From the NCBI GenBank assembly GCA_046349435.1, contig JAXMCI010000021.1:67498-131497 (forward strand): a DNA stretch of 64,000 nt, written 5' to 3'. Origin of the DNA: JAXMCI01 sp046349435 (GTDB taxonomy: Bacteria > Pseudomonadota > Alphaproteobacteria > Dongiales > Dongiaceae). A program made the translations under genes and the position numbers. The notes under the pieces were generated by a model that was not told the DNA's origin, made no database searches, and worked only from the letters and a program-made list of their open reading frames with translations. This document shows positions 47,876 to 60,100 of this stretch, piece by piece. Position 1 is the stretch's first letter. Each line of letters starts with the position of its first letter.

Positions 47876-49180
47876 CTACTTCTCGCGGAACGCCCGGGCG
47901 ATCTGGTCGCGCAGCGGCTTGACCAGATAGGACAGCATGCTGCGCTCGCCGGTGGCGATGAAGGCGTCCACCGGCATGCCGGGCACCGGCTTCTGCCCGT
48001 CCAGCCGCGCCATCTCGCCCGGCCGCGGCGCCAGCCGCACGGTATAGAAGAAGGCGCCGCTGCGCGGGTCCTCGCTGAGGTCGGCGGAGATCAGCCGGAT
48101 CTCGCCGGCGAGCTCCGGCGTGGTGCGCTGGTCGAAGGCCGCGAAGCGCAGCGCGGCCTGCTGGCCGACATGCAGCTGGTCGATGTCGTAGGGCGAGACC
48201 TTGGCCTCGATCGCCAGCCCGTCGGCGTCCGGGACGATGCGCATGATCGGCTCGCCCGGCCCGATCACGCCGCCCACGGTGTGCACCGCCAGCTCGTGGA
48301 CGCGGCCGGCCTGCGGCGCACGGATCTCGACATGGGCGAGCTGGTCCTCGGCCGCGACCCGGCGCTCGGCCAGCTCGGCCAGCCGGACGCGGATGTCGGC
48401 GAGCTCCTTGCCGACCTCGCTGCGCAGCTCCTCGTCGATCTGGATCGCCTGCAGCTCCGTCTCGGTGATCCTGGCGCCGGCCTCGGCGACGGCGCTCACC
48501 AGCTGGCCGCGCTCGCCGGCCAGCCGGGCGGCGTCGCGCTGCAGCGCGGTCGCACGGGCGAGCGGCACCAGCCCCTTCTTCAGCAGCGCGCCGACCCCCG
48601 CCAGCTCCGTCTCGATCAGCGCGACCTCGCGGTCCTTGGCGACGAGCTGGCCCTGCAGACCGAGGATCTCCTGGCGCAGCTGGGCGACGCGCTCGGCGAG
48701 CTGCGCCTTGCCGCCGTCGCGCGCCCGGCGCCGCAGCTCGAGCAGCTTCCTCTCGCCCGAGACGGCGCGGGCCACGCTCTCCTGGTCGAGGCGGGCGAGC
48801 AGCGCCGCCGGGAAGCGGATCTCGGCGGCGCCCTCCCGCTCGGCCTCGAGCCGCGCCTGGCGGGCCTCGAGCTCGTCGAGATCGGCGGCGACGATGGCCG
48901 CCGCGGCGCGCAGCTGGGTGGCGTCGAGGCGCAGCAGCACCTGGCCGGCGGCGACATGGTCGCCCTCGCCGACCAGCAGCTCGGCCACCGTGCCGCCGGT
49001 GGCATGCTGCACCTTCTTGACGCTGGTATCGACCACCAGCCGGCCGGAGGCGATCACCGCGCCGGCCATCACCGTGGTCGCCGCGACGCCGCCGACGCCG
49101 CCGACCAGCAGCACCACGACGGCCGCCCCCGCCAGCAGATGCCGGCGGATCGACCGCCGCGCCGTGTCCCGATCGCTCAT
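47876..49180 (-). CDS. Type I secretion membrane fusion protein, HlyD/PrtE family
   Basis: 434 residues. A short cytoplasmic N-terminus, one membrane helix (about 15-37), a lipoyl/barrel region (KVQHATGGTVAELLVGEGD), a long alpha-hairpin coiled coil (about 90-270) and a C-terminal beta domain (VEIRAPQAGRVHEL). It links the inner-membrane ABC protein to an outer-membrane TolC-type channel, which is not in this window. Its ATG overlaps the ABC gene stop by 4 nt. It is the last gene of the adhesin export operon. Confidence 0.94.
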   Translation of the reverse strand: MSDRDTARRSIRRHLLAGAAVVVLLVGGVGGVAATTVMAGAVIASGRLVVDTSVKKVQHATGGTVAELLVGEGDHVAAGQVLLRLDATQLRAAAAIVAADLDELEARQARLEAEREGAAEIRFPAALLARLDQESVARAVSGERKLLELRRRARDGGKAQLAERVAQLRQEILGLQGQLVAKDREVALIETELAGVGALLKKGLVPLARATALQRDAARLAGERGQLVSAVAEAGARITETELQAIQIDEELRSEVGKELADIRVRLAELAERRVAAEDQLAHVEIRAPQAGRVHELAVHTVGGVIGPGEPIMRIVPDADGLAIEAKVSPYDIDQLHVGQQAALRFAAFDQRTTPELAGEIRLISADLSEDPRSGAFFYTVRLAPRPGEMARLDGQKPVPGMPVDAFIATGERSMLSYLVKPLRDQIARAFREK

Positions 49181-50976
49181 CGCACGCCTCCCTGCGCCTG
49201 CACCGGCCCTTCGGCCACCACCTTGAGCGGCGCCGCCCCGGGGCGGCGCAGCACCTTGGCGAGCACCTCGTCGCGCGGGCCCCAGGCCTGCGCGCGTCCC
49301 TCGCCCATCACCAGCAGCTGGTCGACCGCGCCGAGCGCGCTCGGTCGGTGGGCGATCACCACGGCGATGCCGCCGCGCGCCCGGACCGCGGCGATGGCGC
49401 GGCCGAGCGCCTCCTCGCCGTCGGAGTCGAGGTTGGAGTTCGGCTCGTCGAGCACCACCAGGAAGGGGTCGCCATAGAGGGCGCGGGCGAGGCCGATGCG
49501 CTGCCGGTGGCCGGCGGACAGCGCCGTGCCGCCCTCGCCGATGCGGCTGTCGTAGCCCTCGGGCAGGCGCAGGATCAGCTCGTGCACGCCGGCCGCCCGG
49601 GCGGCGGCGACGATGGCCGCCGGATCGGCGTCGGGCTGGAAGCGCGCGATGTTGTCGGCGACGCTGCCGTCGAACAGCTCGACATCCTGCGGCAGGTAGC
49701 CGAGCGCCGGCCCCAGCCGCTCCGGCGACCACTGCTCGAGCGCGGCGCCGTCGAGCCGGACCTTGCCGCGCAGCGCGGGCCACACCCCGACCAGCGCGCG
49801 GGCCAGCGACGACTTGCCCGACGCGGTCGGCCCGATCACGCCCAGCGCCTGGCCGGCCTGCAGCGCGAAGGCGACCTCCTGCACCACCGCCCGCGTCTCG
49901 CCGGGCGGGCTCACCGACAGGCCCTCGACCGAGAGGCTCGCCGCCGGCCGCGGCAGCGCGGTCGGCGCGGCGGGGAACGGGAACAGCTCGAGCAGCCGGT
50001 CGAGCCGCTGCCAGCCCTGGCGCGCCGCCACGAAGCCCTTCCAGCCGGCGATCGACAGCTCGACCGGGGCCAGCGCGCGGGAGACCAGGATCGAGCTGGC
50101 GATGATCACCCCGCCGGTCGCCTCCTGGTGGATCACCAGCCAGGCGCCGACCCCGAGCACCGCCGACTGCAGGATCAGGCGCAGCACGCGCGACAGCGTG
50201 CCGAGGCCGGTGCCGATGTCGCTCGCCCGGCGGTGCGCGGCGAGGTAGTCGCGGTTGGCCTCGCCCCACAGCGCGCCGAGCCGCTCCGCCATGCCCATCG
50301 CCTGCAGCACCTCGCTGTTGCGCCGCCCGGCGGCGGCCCAGCCGCTGCGCGCCAGCGCATGGCCCGCGACCGCGCGCGACGGCGCCCGGATCGCGATCTC
50401 GGTGGCGAGCGCGATGCCGATCAGCAGCAGCGCGCCGGCCAGCGCGGTCATGCCGATCCAGAAGTGGAAGAGGAAGCAGAGGCCGAGATAGAGCGGGATC
50501 CAGGGCAGGTCGAACAGGGCGGACGGGCCGCCGGCGGAGAGGAAGCCACGCAGCTGGTCGAGATCGCGCAGCGGCTGCAGCCCGTCGCCGCCGCCGCGCG
50601 CCTTCAGCGGCAGGCGCACGATGCCGGCGAAGACGCGCTGGCCCACCGCCTCGTCGAGCGCCTGCCCGATCCGCAGGAAGAGGCGGCTGCGCAGCAGGTC
50701 GAGCACGCCCTGGAAGCCGTAGAGCAGCGCCGCCAGCAGGGCGAGCCCGACCAGGGTCGGCACGCTGCGGCTGGGCAGCACGCGGTCATAGACCTCGAGC
50801 ATGAAGATCGAGCCGGTCAGCATCAGCAGGTTGCTGAGCCCGCTGAACAGGGCGATGCCGACCAGCCCGGACCGGCAGGCGGCGAGCGCCCCCGCCAGGG
50901 CGGACCGGCGGCCGTCCGGCCCTGCCGCCCGCGGGCTGCCCGCGGCCGGAGCCGCCATCGTGAAGCCGAAAGCCAT
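49177..50976 (-). CDS. Type I secretion ABC transporter, PrtD/HlyB-like
   Basis: 599 residues: an N-terminal membrane domain (five to six helices, about 30-300) and a C-terminal ATPase. Walker A GPTASGKSS, signature LSAGHRQR (canonical LSGGQ altered, as partly seen in PrtD relatives), Walker B FLVVLDEPNSNLD. No N-terminal peptidase domain, so the substrate is not processed by a double-Gly cut but should carry a C-terminal signal. Start 50976 is chosen because AGGAGG lies 8 nt upstream; an earlier in-frame GTG overlaps that site. It lies 140 nt downstream of the giant adhesin, its likely cargo. Confidence 0.94.
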   Translation of the reverse strand: MAFGFTMAAPAAGSPRAAGPDGRRSALAGALAACRSGLVGIALFSGLSNLLMLTGSIFMLEVYDRVLPSRSVPTLVGLALLAALLYGFQGVLDLLRSRLFLRIGQALDEAVGQRVFAGIVRLPLKARGGGDGLQPLRDLDQLRGFLSAGGPSALFDLPWIPLYLGLCFLFHFWIGMTALAGALLLIGIALATEIAIRAPSRAVAGHALARSGWAAAGRRNSEVLQAMGMAERLGALWGEANRDYLAAHRRASDIGTGLGTLSRVLRLILQSAVLGVGAWLVIHQEATGGVIIASSILVSRALAPVELSIAGWKGFVAARQGWQRLDRLLELFPFPAAPTALPRPAASLSVEGLSVSPPGETRAVVQEVAFALQAGQALGVIGPTASGKSSLARALVGVWPALRGKVRLDGAALEQWSPERLGPALGYLPQDVELFDGSVADNIARFQPDADPAAIVAAARAAGVHELILRLPEGYDSRIGEGGTALSAGHRQRIGLARALYGDPFLVVLDEPNSNLDSDGEEALGRAIAAVRARGGIAVVIAHRPSALGAVDQLLVMGEGRAQAWGPRDEVLAKVLRRPGAAPLKVVAEGPVQAQGGVR

Positions 50977-51116
50977 CGCCCGCACCTCCTCGCTGACCTG
51001 AGGCCGGCCGTCTGCACGGCCGACGGCGACGAGGATGGCGGGGCCGGGTTTCGCCGGGATTTCAGGGCGGCGCCGCTTTGGTCTCCATTGTTTCGGCGAG
51101 CCGCCGATGCCGTGCC

Positions 51117-54100
51117 TCAGACGAAGTGGAAGTCGGCCGCCCCGAGGTTCGCCTTGGCGACGTTCTTCAGGGTGATGCTGTCGCTGCCGGCGGTGATCAC
51201 CACGTCGGCGCCGACCTGCGCGGCATTGGCCATGAGCGTCGCGTAGTTGGCGAAGATCCCGTGGTCGATCTGCAGCACGTCGTGCTGCGGGCCGCTGGCG
51301 GCGAAGTCGGTGACGACGTCGCGGCCGAAATGCGGCGCGAAGGCGAAGGTGTCGCTGTTGCCGCCGCCGGTGAAGAGATCGTCGCCGGCGGTGCCGGGCA
51401 GCGTGTCCTTGGCCGCGCCGCCGAGCCAGGCGACCCCCGCCGGGGAGCGGACATTGCCGGCGGCATCGATCGCCGCCGCGTCGAGCATGTGGGGCGTGCC
51501 GGAGAGCGGCCTGGTGGTGAAGCTCCAGCTGCCGTTGCCGGCCACCTTGACCGTGCCGAGGGCGGTGCCGCCGTCATAGACGGTGACGATGCTGCCCGCC
51601 TCGCCGGTGCCGCTCAGCGTCGCCGAGCCGTTGGCGTTGCGCAGATCGCCGGTCATCGCCAGCGCCGGCGCGGCGGTGTCGATGGTGGCGGACAGCGCGG
51701 TCGAGGCCAGCCCGGCATTGCCGGCCTTGTCGGTCGCCGTGGCGGTGAGCCGGTGCGTGCCGTCGGCGAGGCTGGCGGTGGCGAAGCTCCAGGACCCGCC
51801 GGCGCCGGCCGTGGTGGTGCCGAGCAGCGTCGCGCCGTCATAGACCGCCAGCGTGCTGCCGGCCTCGGCGGTGCCGACCAGGGTGATCTGGCTCGCCTTG
51901 GTGATGCCGTCGAGCAGCTTGCCGGTGTCCGGCGTGAAGCCGAGGATCACCGGCCGCCCGGGTGCCGTCCCGTCCACCGTCACGGCGAGGGCGGCCGAGA
52001 GCGGCCCCGCATTGCCGGCTGCGTCGGTGGCGGCGGCGGTGAACTGGTAGGCGCCGTTGGCCAGGCTGGTGCCGCTGGTGTCGACGCTCCAGGCGCCGCC
52101 GGCGTCGGCGGTGGCGCTGCCGACCGCCATGCCGCCGCGAAACAGCTGGACGGTGCTGCCGGCCTCGGCGATGCCGCTCACCACCAGCGTCCGATCGCTG
52201 GTGATGCCGTCGCCGGCCAGGCCGGTGTCGCTGGAGATGCCGGTCACCGCCGCCGTCGGCGCGTGCGTGTCGATGACGAGCGCGAAGGCGGCCGAGGCGC
52301 CGCTCTCGTTGCCGGCACCGTCGCGGGCGATGGCGGCGAGCTGCCAGGGACCGTCGGCCAGCGCCGCGGTCGTCAGGCTCCAGGCACCGCCGGCGTCGGC
52401 GGCGGCGGTGCCGAGGGCGAGGCTGCCGGCATAGACCGTCACCGTGCTGCCGGCCTTGGCCGTGCCGGACAGCGTCGGCGTCGTGTCGTTGGTGATGTGG
52501 TCGCCGGGGATGCCGCTGTCGCCGCCGAAGCGGTCGATCGAGGGCGGGCCCATCGTGGTGTCGACGGTGACCGTCAGCGTCGCCGATGCGCCGCCCTGAT
52601 TGCCCGCCGCATCGGTGGCGCGGGCGGCGAAGCCGTGGTCGCCATCGGCCAGGGTGCCGGTCGCGAAGCTCCAGGCGCCGCCCGCGTCGGCCAGCGCCGT
52701 CCCCAGCAGGGTGCCGTGGTCGAGCACCGAGACCGTGCTGCCGGCCTCCGCGGCGCCGCTCAGCACCAGGGTGCTGTCGCCGGTCAGGCCGTCGCCGGCG
52801 ATGCCGGTGTCGTCGGCGAAGGCCGCGACCGTCGGCGCCGCGGGGGCGACGCTGTCGACGACGACGGCGAGCGCCGCCGAGGCGCCGCTGGCATTGCCGG
52901 CCGCGTCGAGGGCGGTCGCGGTGAAGCCGTGCACCCCCTCGGCGAGCCCCGTCGCGACGAAGCTCCAGCGGCCGGCCGCATCCGCCGCCGCCGTGCCGAG
53001 CAGCGTGCCGCCGTCGCGGAGCGCGACCGTGCTGGCCGCCTCGGCGCTGCCGCTCAGCACCAGCACGGTGCTCGCGGTGATGCCGTCGCCGGCGACGCCG
53101 GTATCGTCGGCGAAGCCGTCGATCGCCGGCGCCGCGGGCGCCGTGCCGTCGATGGTCACCGCCAGCGGCGCCGAGGCGCCGCTGCGGTTGCCGGCCGCGT
53201 CCGCCGCGATCGCGGTCAGCGCGTGGTCGCCGTCCGCGAGCGCGGCGGTGGTGAGGCTCCAGCGGCCGGCGGCGTCGGCGACGACGGTGCCGAGCACCGT
53301 GCTGCCGTCGAGCAGGGTGACGATGCTGCCCGCCTCGGCGCTGCCGCCCAGGGTCGGGGTGGCGTCGGCGGTGAGATGGTCGCCGGCGGCGCCGGTGTCG
53401 TCGGCGAAGCCGTCGATGGCGGGAGCGGCGGGCGGGGTGCCGTCGACCGTCACCTGGAAGGCCGCCGAGGGCAGGCTGGCATTGCCGGCGGCATCGCTGG
53501 CGGCGGCGGTGAACTGCCAGGTGCCGTCGCCGAGGCCGGCCACGGCGAGGCTCCACTGGCCGGCGCCGTCGGCCGTCGCGGTGCCGACCGGCTCGCCGTC
53601 GCGGAACAGGGCGACGACGCTGCCCGCCTCCGCCGTGCCGGACAGCACCGGGTCGTGGCTGCTGGTCAGGTGGCCGCCGGCGCCGCCGACATCGTCGGCC
53701 AGCCGGTCGATGCCGGGGATCGCGGGGGCCGCGGTGTCGACCGTGACCTCCAGCGCGGCCGAGGCGCCGCTGGCGTTGCCGGCCGCGTCGATGGCGACCG
53801 CGGCGAACGCGTGGGTGCCGTCGGCAAGGCTGGCGGTGGCCAGGCTCCAGGCCCCGGCGCCATCGGCCGTCGCCGTGCCGATCGGGCTGCCGTCCTGCAG
53901 GACCTCGACCGTGCTGCCTGCGGCGGCGGAGCCCGACAGGACGAGGGTGGCGTCGCGGGTGACCAGGTCCCCGGCCGCGCCGCTGTCGTCGGCGAAGCCG
54001 TCGAGCGTCGGCGCCGGCGGGGCCGTCCCGTCGATCTCGATCAGGAAGGGGTCGGAGGCCGCGCCGGCATTGCCGGCCGCATCGCTGGCGACCACCGCGA

Positions 54101-57100
54101 ACTGGTGGGCGCCCTCGCCGAGCAGCGCCGTGGTCAGGCTCCAATGCCCGCTGCCGTCGACCGCCGCCGTGCCGACCGGCTGGCCGTCCTGGAACAGCTC
54201 GATCGTGCTGCCGGCCTCGGCGCCGCCGGAGAGGGTCGGCGTCGGGTCGTTGGTCAGGTGGTCGCCGGCGGCGCCGCTGTCGGCGGCGAAGCCGTCGATC
54301 GTCGGCCGGGCCGGCGCGGTGCCGTCGATGGTGACGGCGAAGGGCGCGGACTCGTCGCTGGCGTTGCCGGCCGCGTCGGTGGCCACCGCGGTGAGCTGCC
54401 AGGTGCCGTCGCCGAGCGCCCCCATGGCCAGGCTCCAGGCGCCGCTGCCGTCCGCGACCACGGTGCCGACCGGGCTGCCGTCGCGGCGCAGCTCGACGAC
54501 GGCGCCGGCCTCCGCCTGCCCGGAGACCGTCGGGCTCGGATCGCTGGTCAGATGGTCGCCCGGAACGCCGCTGTCGGCGGCGATCGCCGCGATCACCGGC
54601 GCCTCCGGCGCAGCGGTGTCGACGGTCACCGCCAGCGCCGTCGAGGACAGGCTCGCATTGCCCGCATCGTCGCGCGCCACCGCGGTGAACTGCCAGGTGC
54701 CGTCGCCGAGCGTGCCGGTGGCAAAGCTCCAAGCCCCGTCGCCGTCGGCCAGGGCCGTCCCGATCCCGGCCCCGTCCTGCAGGATCTCGACCGTGGCGCC
54801 GGGCTCGGCGGTGCCGGAGAGCAGCAGGGTCTGGTCGCTGGTCGCCTGGTCGCCGGGCGCGCCGCTGTCGCCGGCGAAGGAGTCGATGGTCGGTGCCGCC
54901 GGGGCGGCGGTATCGACCTGCAGGACGAACGGCTCGGACGCCGGGCCGGTGTTGCCCGCGGCATCGGCCGCGATGGCGACCAGCGTGTGGCTGCCATCCT
55001 GCAGGGCGCCGGTGGCGAGGCTCCACTGGCCCTCGGCGTCGGCCGTCGTCGTGGCGACGAGCGCGCCGTCCACGAGGAGCGCGACGCCGGCCCCGGACTC
55101 GGCATGGCCCGAGAGCTGCGGCGTGGCGTCGTTGGTGAGATGGTCGCCGGCCGCGCCGCTGTCGTCGGCGAAGCCCTCGATCGTCGGCTGGGCCGGCGCC
55201 GTGGCGTCGATCGTCAGCGCGAAGCCGTCCGAGGGATCGCGGGCATTGCCCGCCGCGTCGGCGGCCTGCGCGGTGAAGAGATAGCTGCCGTCGCCCAGCG
55301 CGCCGGTCTCGAGGCTCCACTGGCCGGCCGCATCGGCCGTGGTCGTGCCGATCGGGCTGCCGTCGCGGAACAGGGTGACGATGCTGCCCGCCTCCGCCGT
55401 GCCCGACAGGAGCGGCGATCCGTCGCCGGTGAGCCCGTCGCCGGCGGCGCCGCTGTCCGGGGTGACGGCGTCGATGGTCGGCGCGGCCGGCGCCACCGTG
55501 TCGACCGTGACGGCGAAGGCGGCCGAGGGCTCGGTCTGGTTGCCGAAGCCGTCGGTCGACTGCGCGGTGAACCGGTAGGCGCCGTCGCCGAGGCCGTCGG
55601 TGGTGAAGCTCCACTGGCCGGCGGCGTCCACGGCGGCGGTGCCGACGGCGTCGCCGTCGCGGAACAGCGTGACGGTGGTGCCGGGCTCGGCCGTGCCCGA
55701 CAGGGTCGGCGTCCCATCGCTGGTGACGTGGTCGCCCGCGGCGCCGCTGTCCTCGGCGAGGCCGGTGATGACGACCGGCGCCAGGGCGCCGACGGTGAGG
55801 GCGAAGGACGGGCCGGCGCTGCCGCGATTGCCGGCGACGTCGGTCAGGCGGGCGGACAGGCTGTGCAGCCCGTTCGCCAGCGCCGCCGGGGTGATCTCGA
55901 CATGGCCGGCGGCGATGTCGGCGGCGGTGAGGGTCACGGCGGCGCCGAGCGCCGCCCCGCCATCGAGCAGCTCCAGGCTGTCGCCGGCCGCGGCGCCGGT
56001 GCCGGCGAGGGCGATGCGGACGGCCGGCGTCGGGTCGTCGGTGCTGCCGCCCGCGGCGACCGGGCCGGTGAGCGAGCCGACGCCGTCGGTCACCGTCTCG
56101 ATCGACGGCGCGCCGGGCGCGGCCGTGTCGACCGTGACCGCGAGACCGGGAGAGACGCCGCTGACGTTGCCGGCGAGGTCGGTCTGCCTGGCGGTGACGG
56201 TATGCGTTCCGTCGGCGAGGCTGGCGCTGGTGATGGTCCAGGCGCCGGCGGCGCTGGCGGTCGCGCTGCCCAGCAGGGTCGCGCCGTCATAGAGGCGGAC
56301 CGTGGCGCCACTCTCGGCGCCGCCGCCGCTGAAGGTCGGCGTGGCGACGCTGGTGACGTTGTCCGTGCTCGAGCTGCCGCGGTCGGAGCTGGCGGCGAGG
56401 TCCGGGGCGCCCGGTACGGCCGCGCTGCGGTCGATGGTCACCGCCAGCGCCGGCGAGGCGGCGCTGACATTGCCCGCGGCGTCGGTCTGCCTGGCGGTCA
56501 GGCTGTGGAGCCCGTTGCCGAGCGCCGTGCTGGTGATCGTCCAGCCGCCCGATGCGTCGGCCGTGGCGGACCCCAGCAGGGTGGTGCCGTTGGTGTCGTA
56601 GAGCCGCACGGCGGCACCGGCCTCGGCGCCGCCGCCGCTCACCGTCGGGGTGTTGTCGTTGGTGAGGTTGTCGGTGCTGGAGCTGCCGCTGTCGGAGCCC
56701 GGCTGCAGGTCCGGCGCGCCCGGCGCCGCCGCCGTGACGTCGATGGTGACGGCGAGCGCTGGCGAGGCGGCACTGGCATTGCCGGCGGCATCCACCTGGC
56801 GGGCCGTGATGCTGTGGGTTCCGGCGCTCAGCGCCGAGCTGGTGATCGTCCAGCTGCCGGTGAAGTCTGCCGTGGTCGTGCCGAGCACGGTCGTCCCGTT
56901 GGTGTCGTAGAGCCTGACCGCCGCCCCGACCGGCGCGCTGCCGGTGAAGGTCGGCGTCGTGGTGCCGGTCAGGTTGTCGATGCTGGAGCTGCCGGTGTCG
57001 GACGCGGCGGCGAGATCGGGGGCGCCGATCGCCGCGGGCGCCACGGTGTCCAGCACGACGAGCAGGTTGCCCGACTGGCCGCTGCTGTTTCCCGCGGCAT

Positions 57101-60100
57101 CGGTCTGGGTGGCGTACAAGGTGTGGCGGCCGTCGGTCGGCATCGTGACCTGGACCGACCACTGGCCCGACGCATCGACGATCGCCGTCCCGCTCGGCAC
57201 GGCGGACCTGCCCGGCACGACGACGGATCCCTGGGACGTGCCGCCGCCGGTATCGGGATCCTGATCGTAGATGGTCACCTTCGCCCCGGGCTCGCCGGTA
57301 CCGGTCACGGTGATGGTGCGCTTGCTCGTCAGGTTGTCGGTGCTCGACGAGCCGCTGTCCGACCCCGCCGCCAGGTCGGGCGTGCTCGGCGCGGCGACGG
57401 CGGTGTCGATGGCGACCGCCAGGCCGGGCGATGCCGGGCTCTGGTTGCCGGCGGCGTCGACCTGCCGGGCGGTCAGCGTATGCAGCCCGTTGGCGAGCGC
57501 AGTGCTGGTGATCGTCCAGCTGCCGGAGCCGTCCGCGGCGGCGCTGCCCAGCGCCGTCGTGCCGTCGCTGTCGTAGAGCGTGACGACGGCGCCGGCGACG
57601 GCGCCGCCGCCCTGCAGTGTCGGGGTGGTGTCGCTGGTGACGTCGTCGGTGCTCGAGCGGCCGGTATCCGAGCCGGCCTGCAGGTCGGGAGCGCCGGGCG
57701 CCGCCGGGGCGGTGGCGTCGATGGTGACCGACAGGGCCGGCGAGGTCAGGGCCGCGGCGTTGCCGGCGAGGTCGACCTGGCGGACCGCGATCTGGTGGAC
57801 CCCGTCGCCCAGGGTTGCGGCCGTGACGCTCCAGTTGCCCACGCCGTCGGCGATCGTGCTGCCGCGGGCGACGCCGCCGTCATAGAGGATGACCGTGGCG
57901 CTCGCCTCGGCACCGCCGCCGTTGAAGGTCGGCGTGGTGTCGCTGGTGACGTTGTCGGTGCCGGACGCCCCGCTGTCCGAGGCGGCGACGAGGTCCGGAG
58001 CATTGGCCAGCGGGGCCGGCGGCGTCGTGTCGATCTTGACCTGCAGCGCCGGCGAGCGCGCGCTGGTATTGCCCGCCGCGTCGTACTGGCTGACCGAGAA
58101 CTGGTGGAGGCCGTCGGCCCCCTGCACCAGCGGCGTGAGCGCGTAGTTGCCGGCGGCGTCGGCATGGCCGTTGGTGACGGCAAGGTCGCCGTCCCAGAGG
58201 ATGACCAGCGCGCCGGGCTCCGCACCCCCGCCCGTGAAGAGCGGCTGGTTGTTGGCGGTGACGTTGTCGGCATTGGAGCGGCCGGTGTCGGCGACGGCCG
58301 CCAGGTCCGGCATGCCGGGCGTTGCGACGACGGTATCGACGGTGACGGCGAGGCCGGGCGAGGCCGGGCTCTGGTTGCCGGCGGCGTCGCCCTGGCGGAC
58401 CGTGACGGTATGCCGGCCATCGGCCAGGCTGGTGCTGGTGATGCTCCAGTTGCCCGCGGTGTCGACCGTCGCGGTGCCGAGCAGGGTCGTTCCGTCGGTG
58501 TCGTAGAGGCTGACCTTCGCGCCCGCGACCGCGCCGCCGCCGGAGAAGGTCGGCGCCGCGATCCTGGTGACGTTGTCCGTCGTGTTGTCGCCGGTATCGG
58601 TGACGAGGTCGGGCAGCGCCAGCTTCGGCGGCGCCGCCGTGTCGACTACGACGGCAAGCCCGGGCGACAGGGTGCTGTTGCCGGCGAGGTCGGTCTGCTG
58701 CACCGCGATGCTGTGCGCGCCGTCGGCCAGAACCGTGCTCGTCAGGCTCCAGCCGCCGGCGGAATCGGCGGTCCCGGTGCCGATCACGGTGGTGCCGTCA
58801 TAGAGCACGAGGCTGGCATAGGGCTCGGTACCGGTGGCGGCGGAGCCCTGGAAGGTCGGCGTATTGTCGGTTGTCAGGTTGTCGGTCTGGGAGTTCCCGG
58901 TATCGGACGCGTCGGCGAGGTCGGGCGCCAGCAGCGCGCGGGCGCTGGTGTCGATCTTGACCAGGATCGAGCCCGAGGCCGGGCCCGGATTGCCGGCCAG
59001 GTCGGTCTGCATCGCCGAGATCCTGTGGAAGCCGCTCGCCAGCGGGTTCGCGGTGATCGTCCAGTTTCCGTCGCTGTCGGCGCGCTGGCGGCCGACCACC
59101 GTGCCGTCGGTATCGAGCAGGGAGACCGGCGCACCGGGCTCGGCGCCGCTGCCCGTGAAGGTCGGCGTCGTGTCGCTGGTGAACCCGTCGGTGCTCGATA
59201 CGCCGGTATCGGACGCCGGGTCGATCGCGGGCAGGCTGGGCGCCGAAGGCGCGGTCAGGTCGATGGTCAGCACCAGGGCGCCCGAGGCGGGCCCGCGATT
59301 GCCGGCGGCATCGACCTCGCGCGCCGTGATCGAATGCACCCCCTCCGAGAGCGTGCTGGTCGTGGCGCTCCATTTGCCCGAGGCGTCGGCCGTCGCGGTG
59401 CCGAGCACCGTCGTGCCGTCGCTGTCGAGCAGCACCAGCTGCGCACCGGGGGTGGCGCTGCTGCCTTCCAGGGTCGGCGTGGTGACCTGGGTGATGTGGT
59501 CGTTGAAGAAGCGGCCGCTGTCCGAGGCGGGCTGGATGTCGGGCTGGCCGGGCACGTTGGTCGGCGCCGTCGTGTCGATCACCAGCGTGCGGGCGGCAAG
59601 ATCGGCGGCGCTGCCGGCGGTGCCGGCCGTGACATGCAGCGTGTAGCTGCCGTCCGGCAGCGCGGCGGCGCCGGCCGGGATCGTCCAGGCGCCGGGGGCG
59701 GAGACGGAGGTGGTGCCGATCAGCGTTCCCTTGCCGCCGTTGGCCGCCCCGAAGCTGCCGCCCGAGATCCACAGCCCGAGCACGCCGGAGCCGATGCCGC
59801 TCAGGCCGGTGATGCTGCCCGCGAAGGCGAGGGTGTTGTCGGCGGTGACGAAATCGCTGGCGGACGAACCGGTATCGCCGGAGATGGAGCCGATCGTCGC
59901 CGACGTGACCGTCGAGCACGCAGCCATAGCCGGCGCGCGCGTCAGCGGTCAGCGGCGGCTCGGCCGCAATCCCGTCGAGCGCCCAGCGGCCGCCCAGCGC
60001 CGCCGCCCCGAACGGCGCGGAGGAGGCCGCCACCGGGGCGCCCGCCGCGGCGGCCAGCGCGGCGACCAGGGCGCTGCCCTCGGCGCCGGATGCCGTGCGG

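Noticed and set aside
47876..50976. Bacteriocin or peptide exporter
   Set aside because: The ABC protein has no N-terminal C39 peptidase domain and the adjacent cargo is a giant RTX-tailed adhesin.
51670..59570. CRISPR or satellite-type DNA repeat
   Set aside because: The roughly 300-bp periodicity is that of protein repeats in one reading frame, with no spacer structure.
59900..59930. Programmed ribosomal frameshift in the adhesin
   Set aside because: No slippery heptamer or downstream structure was seen, and the adjustment needed fits a simple one-base indel.
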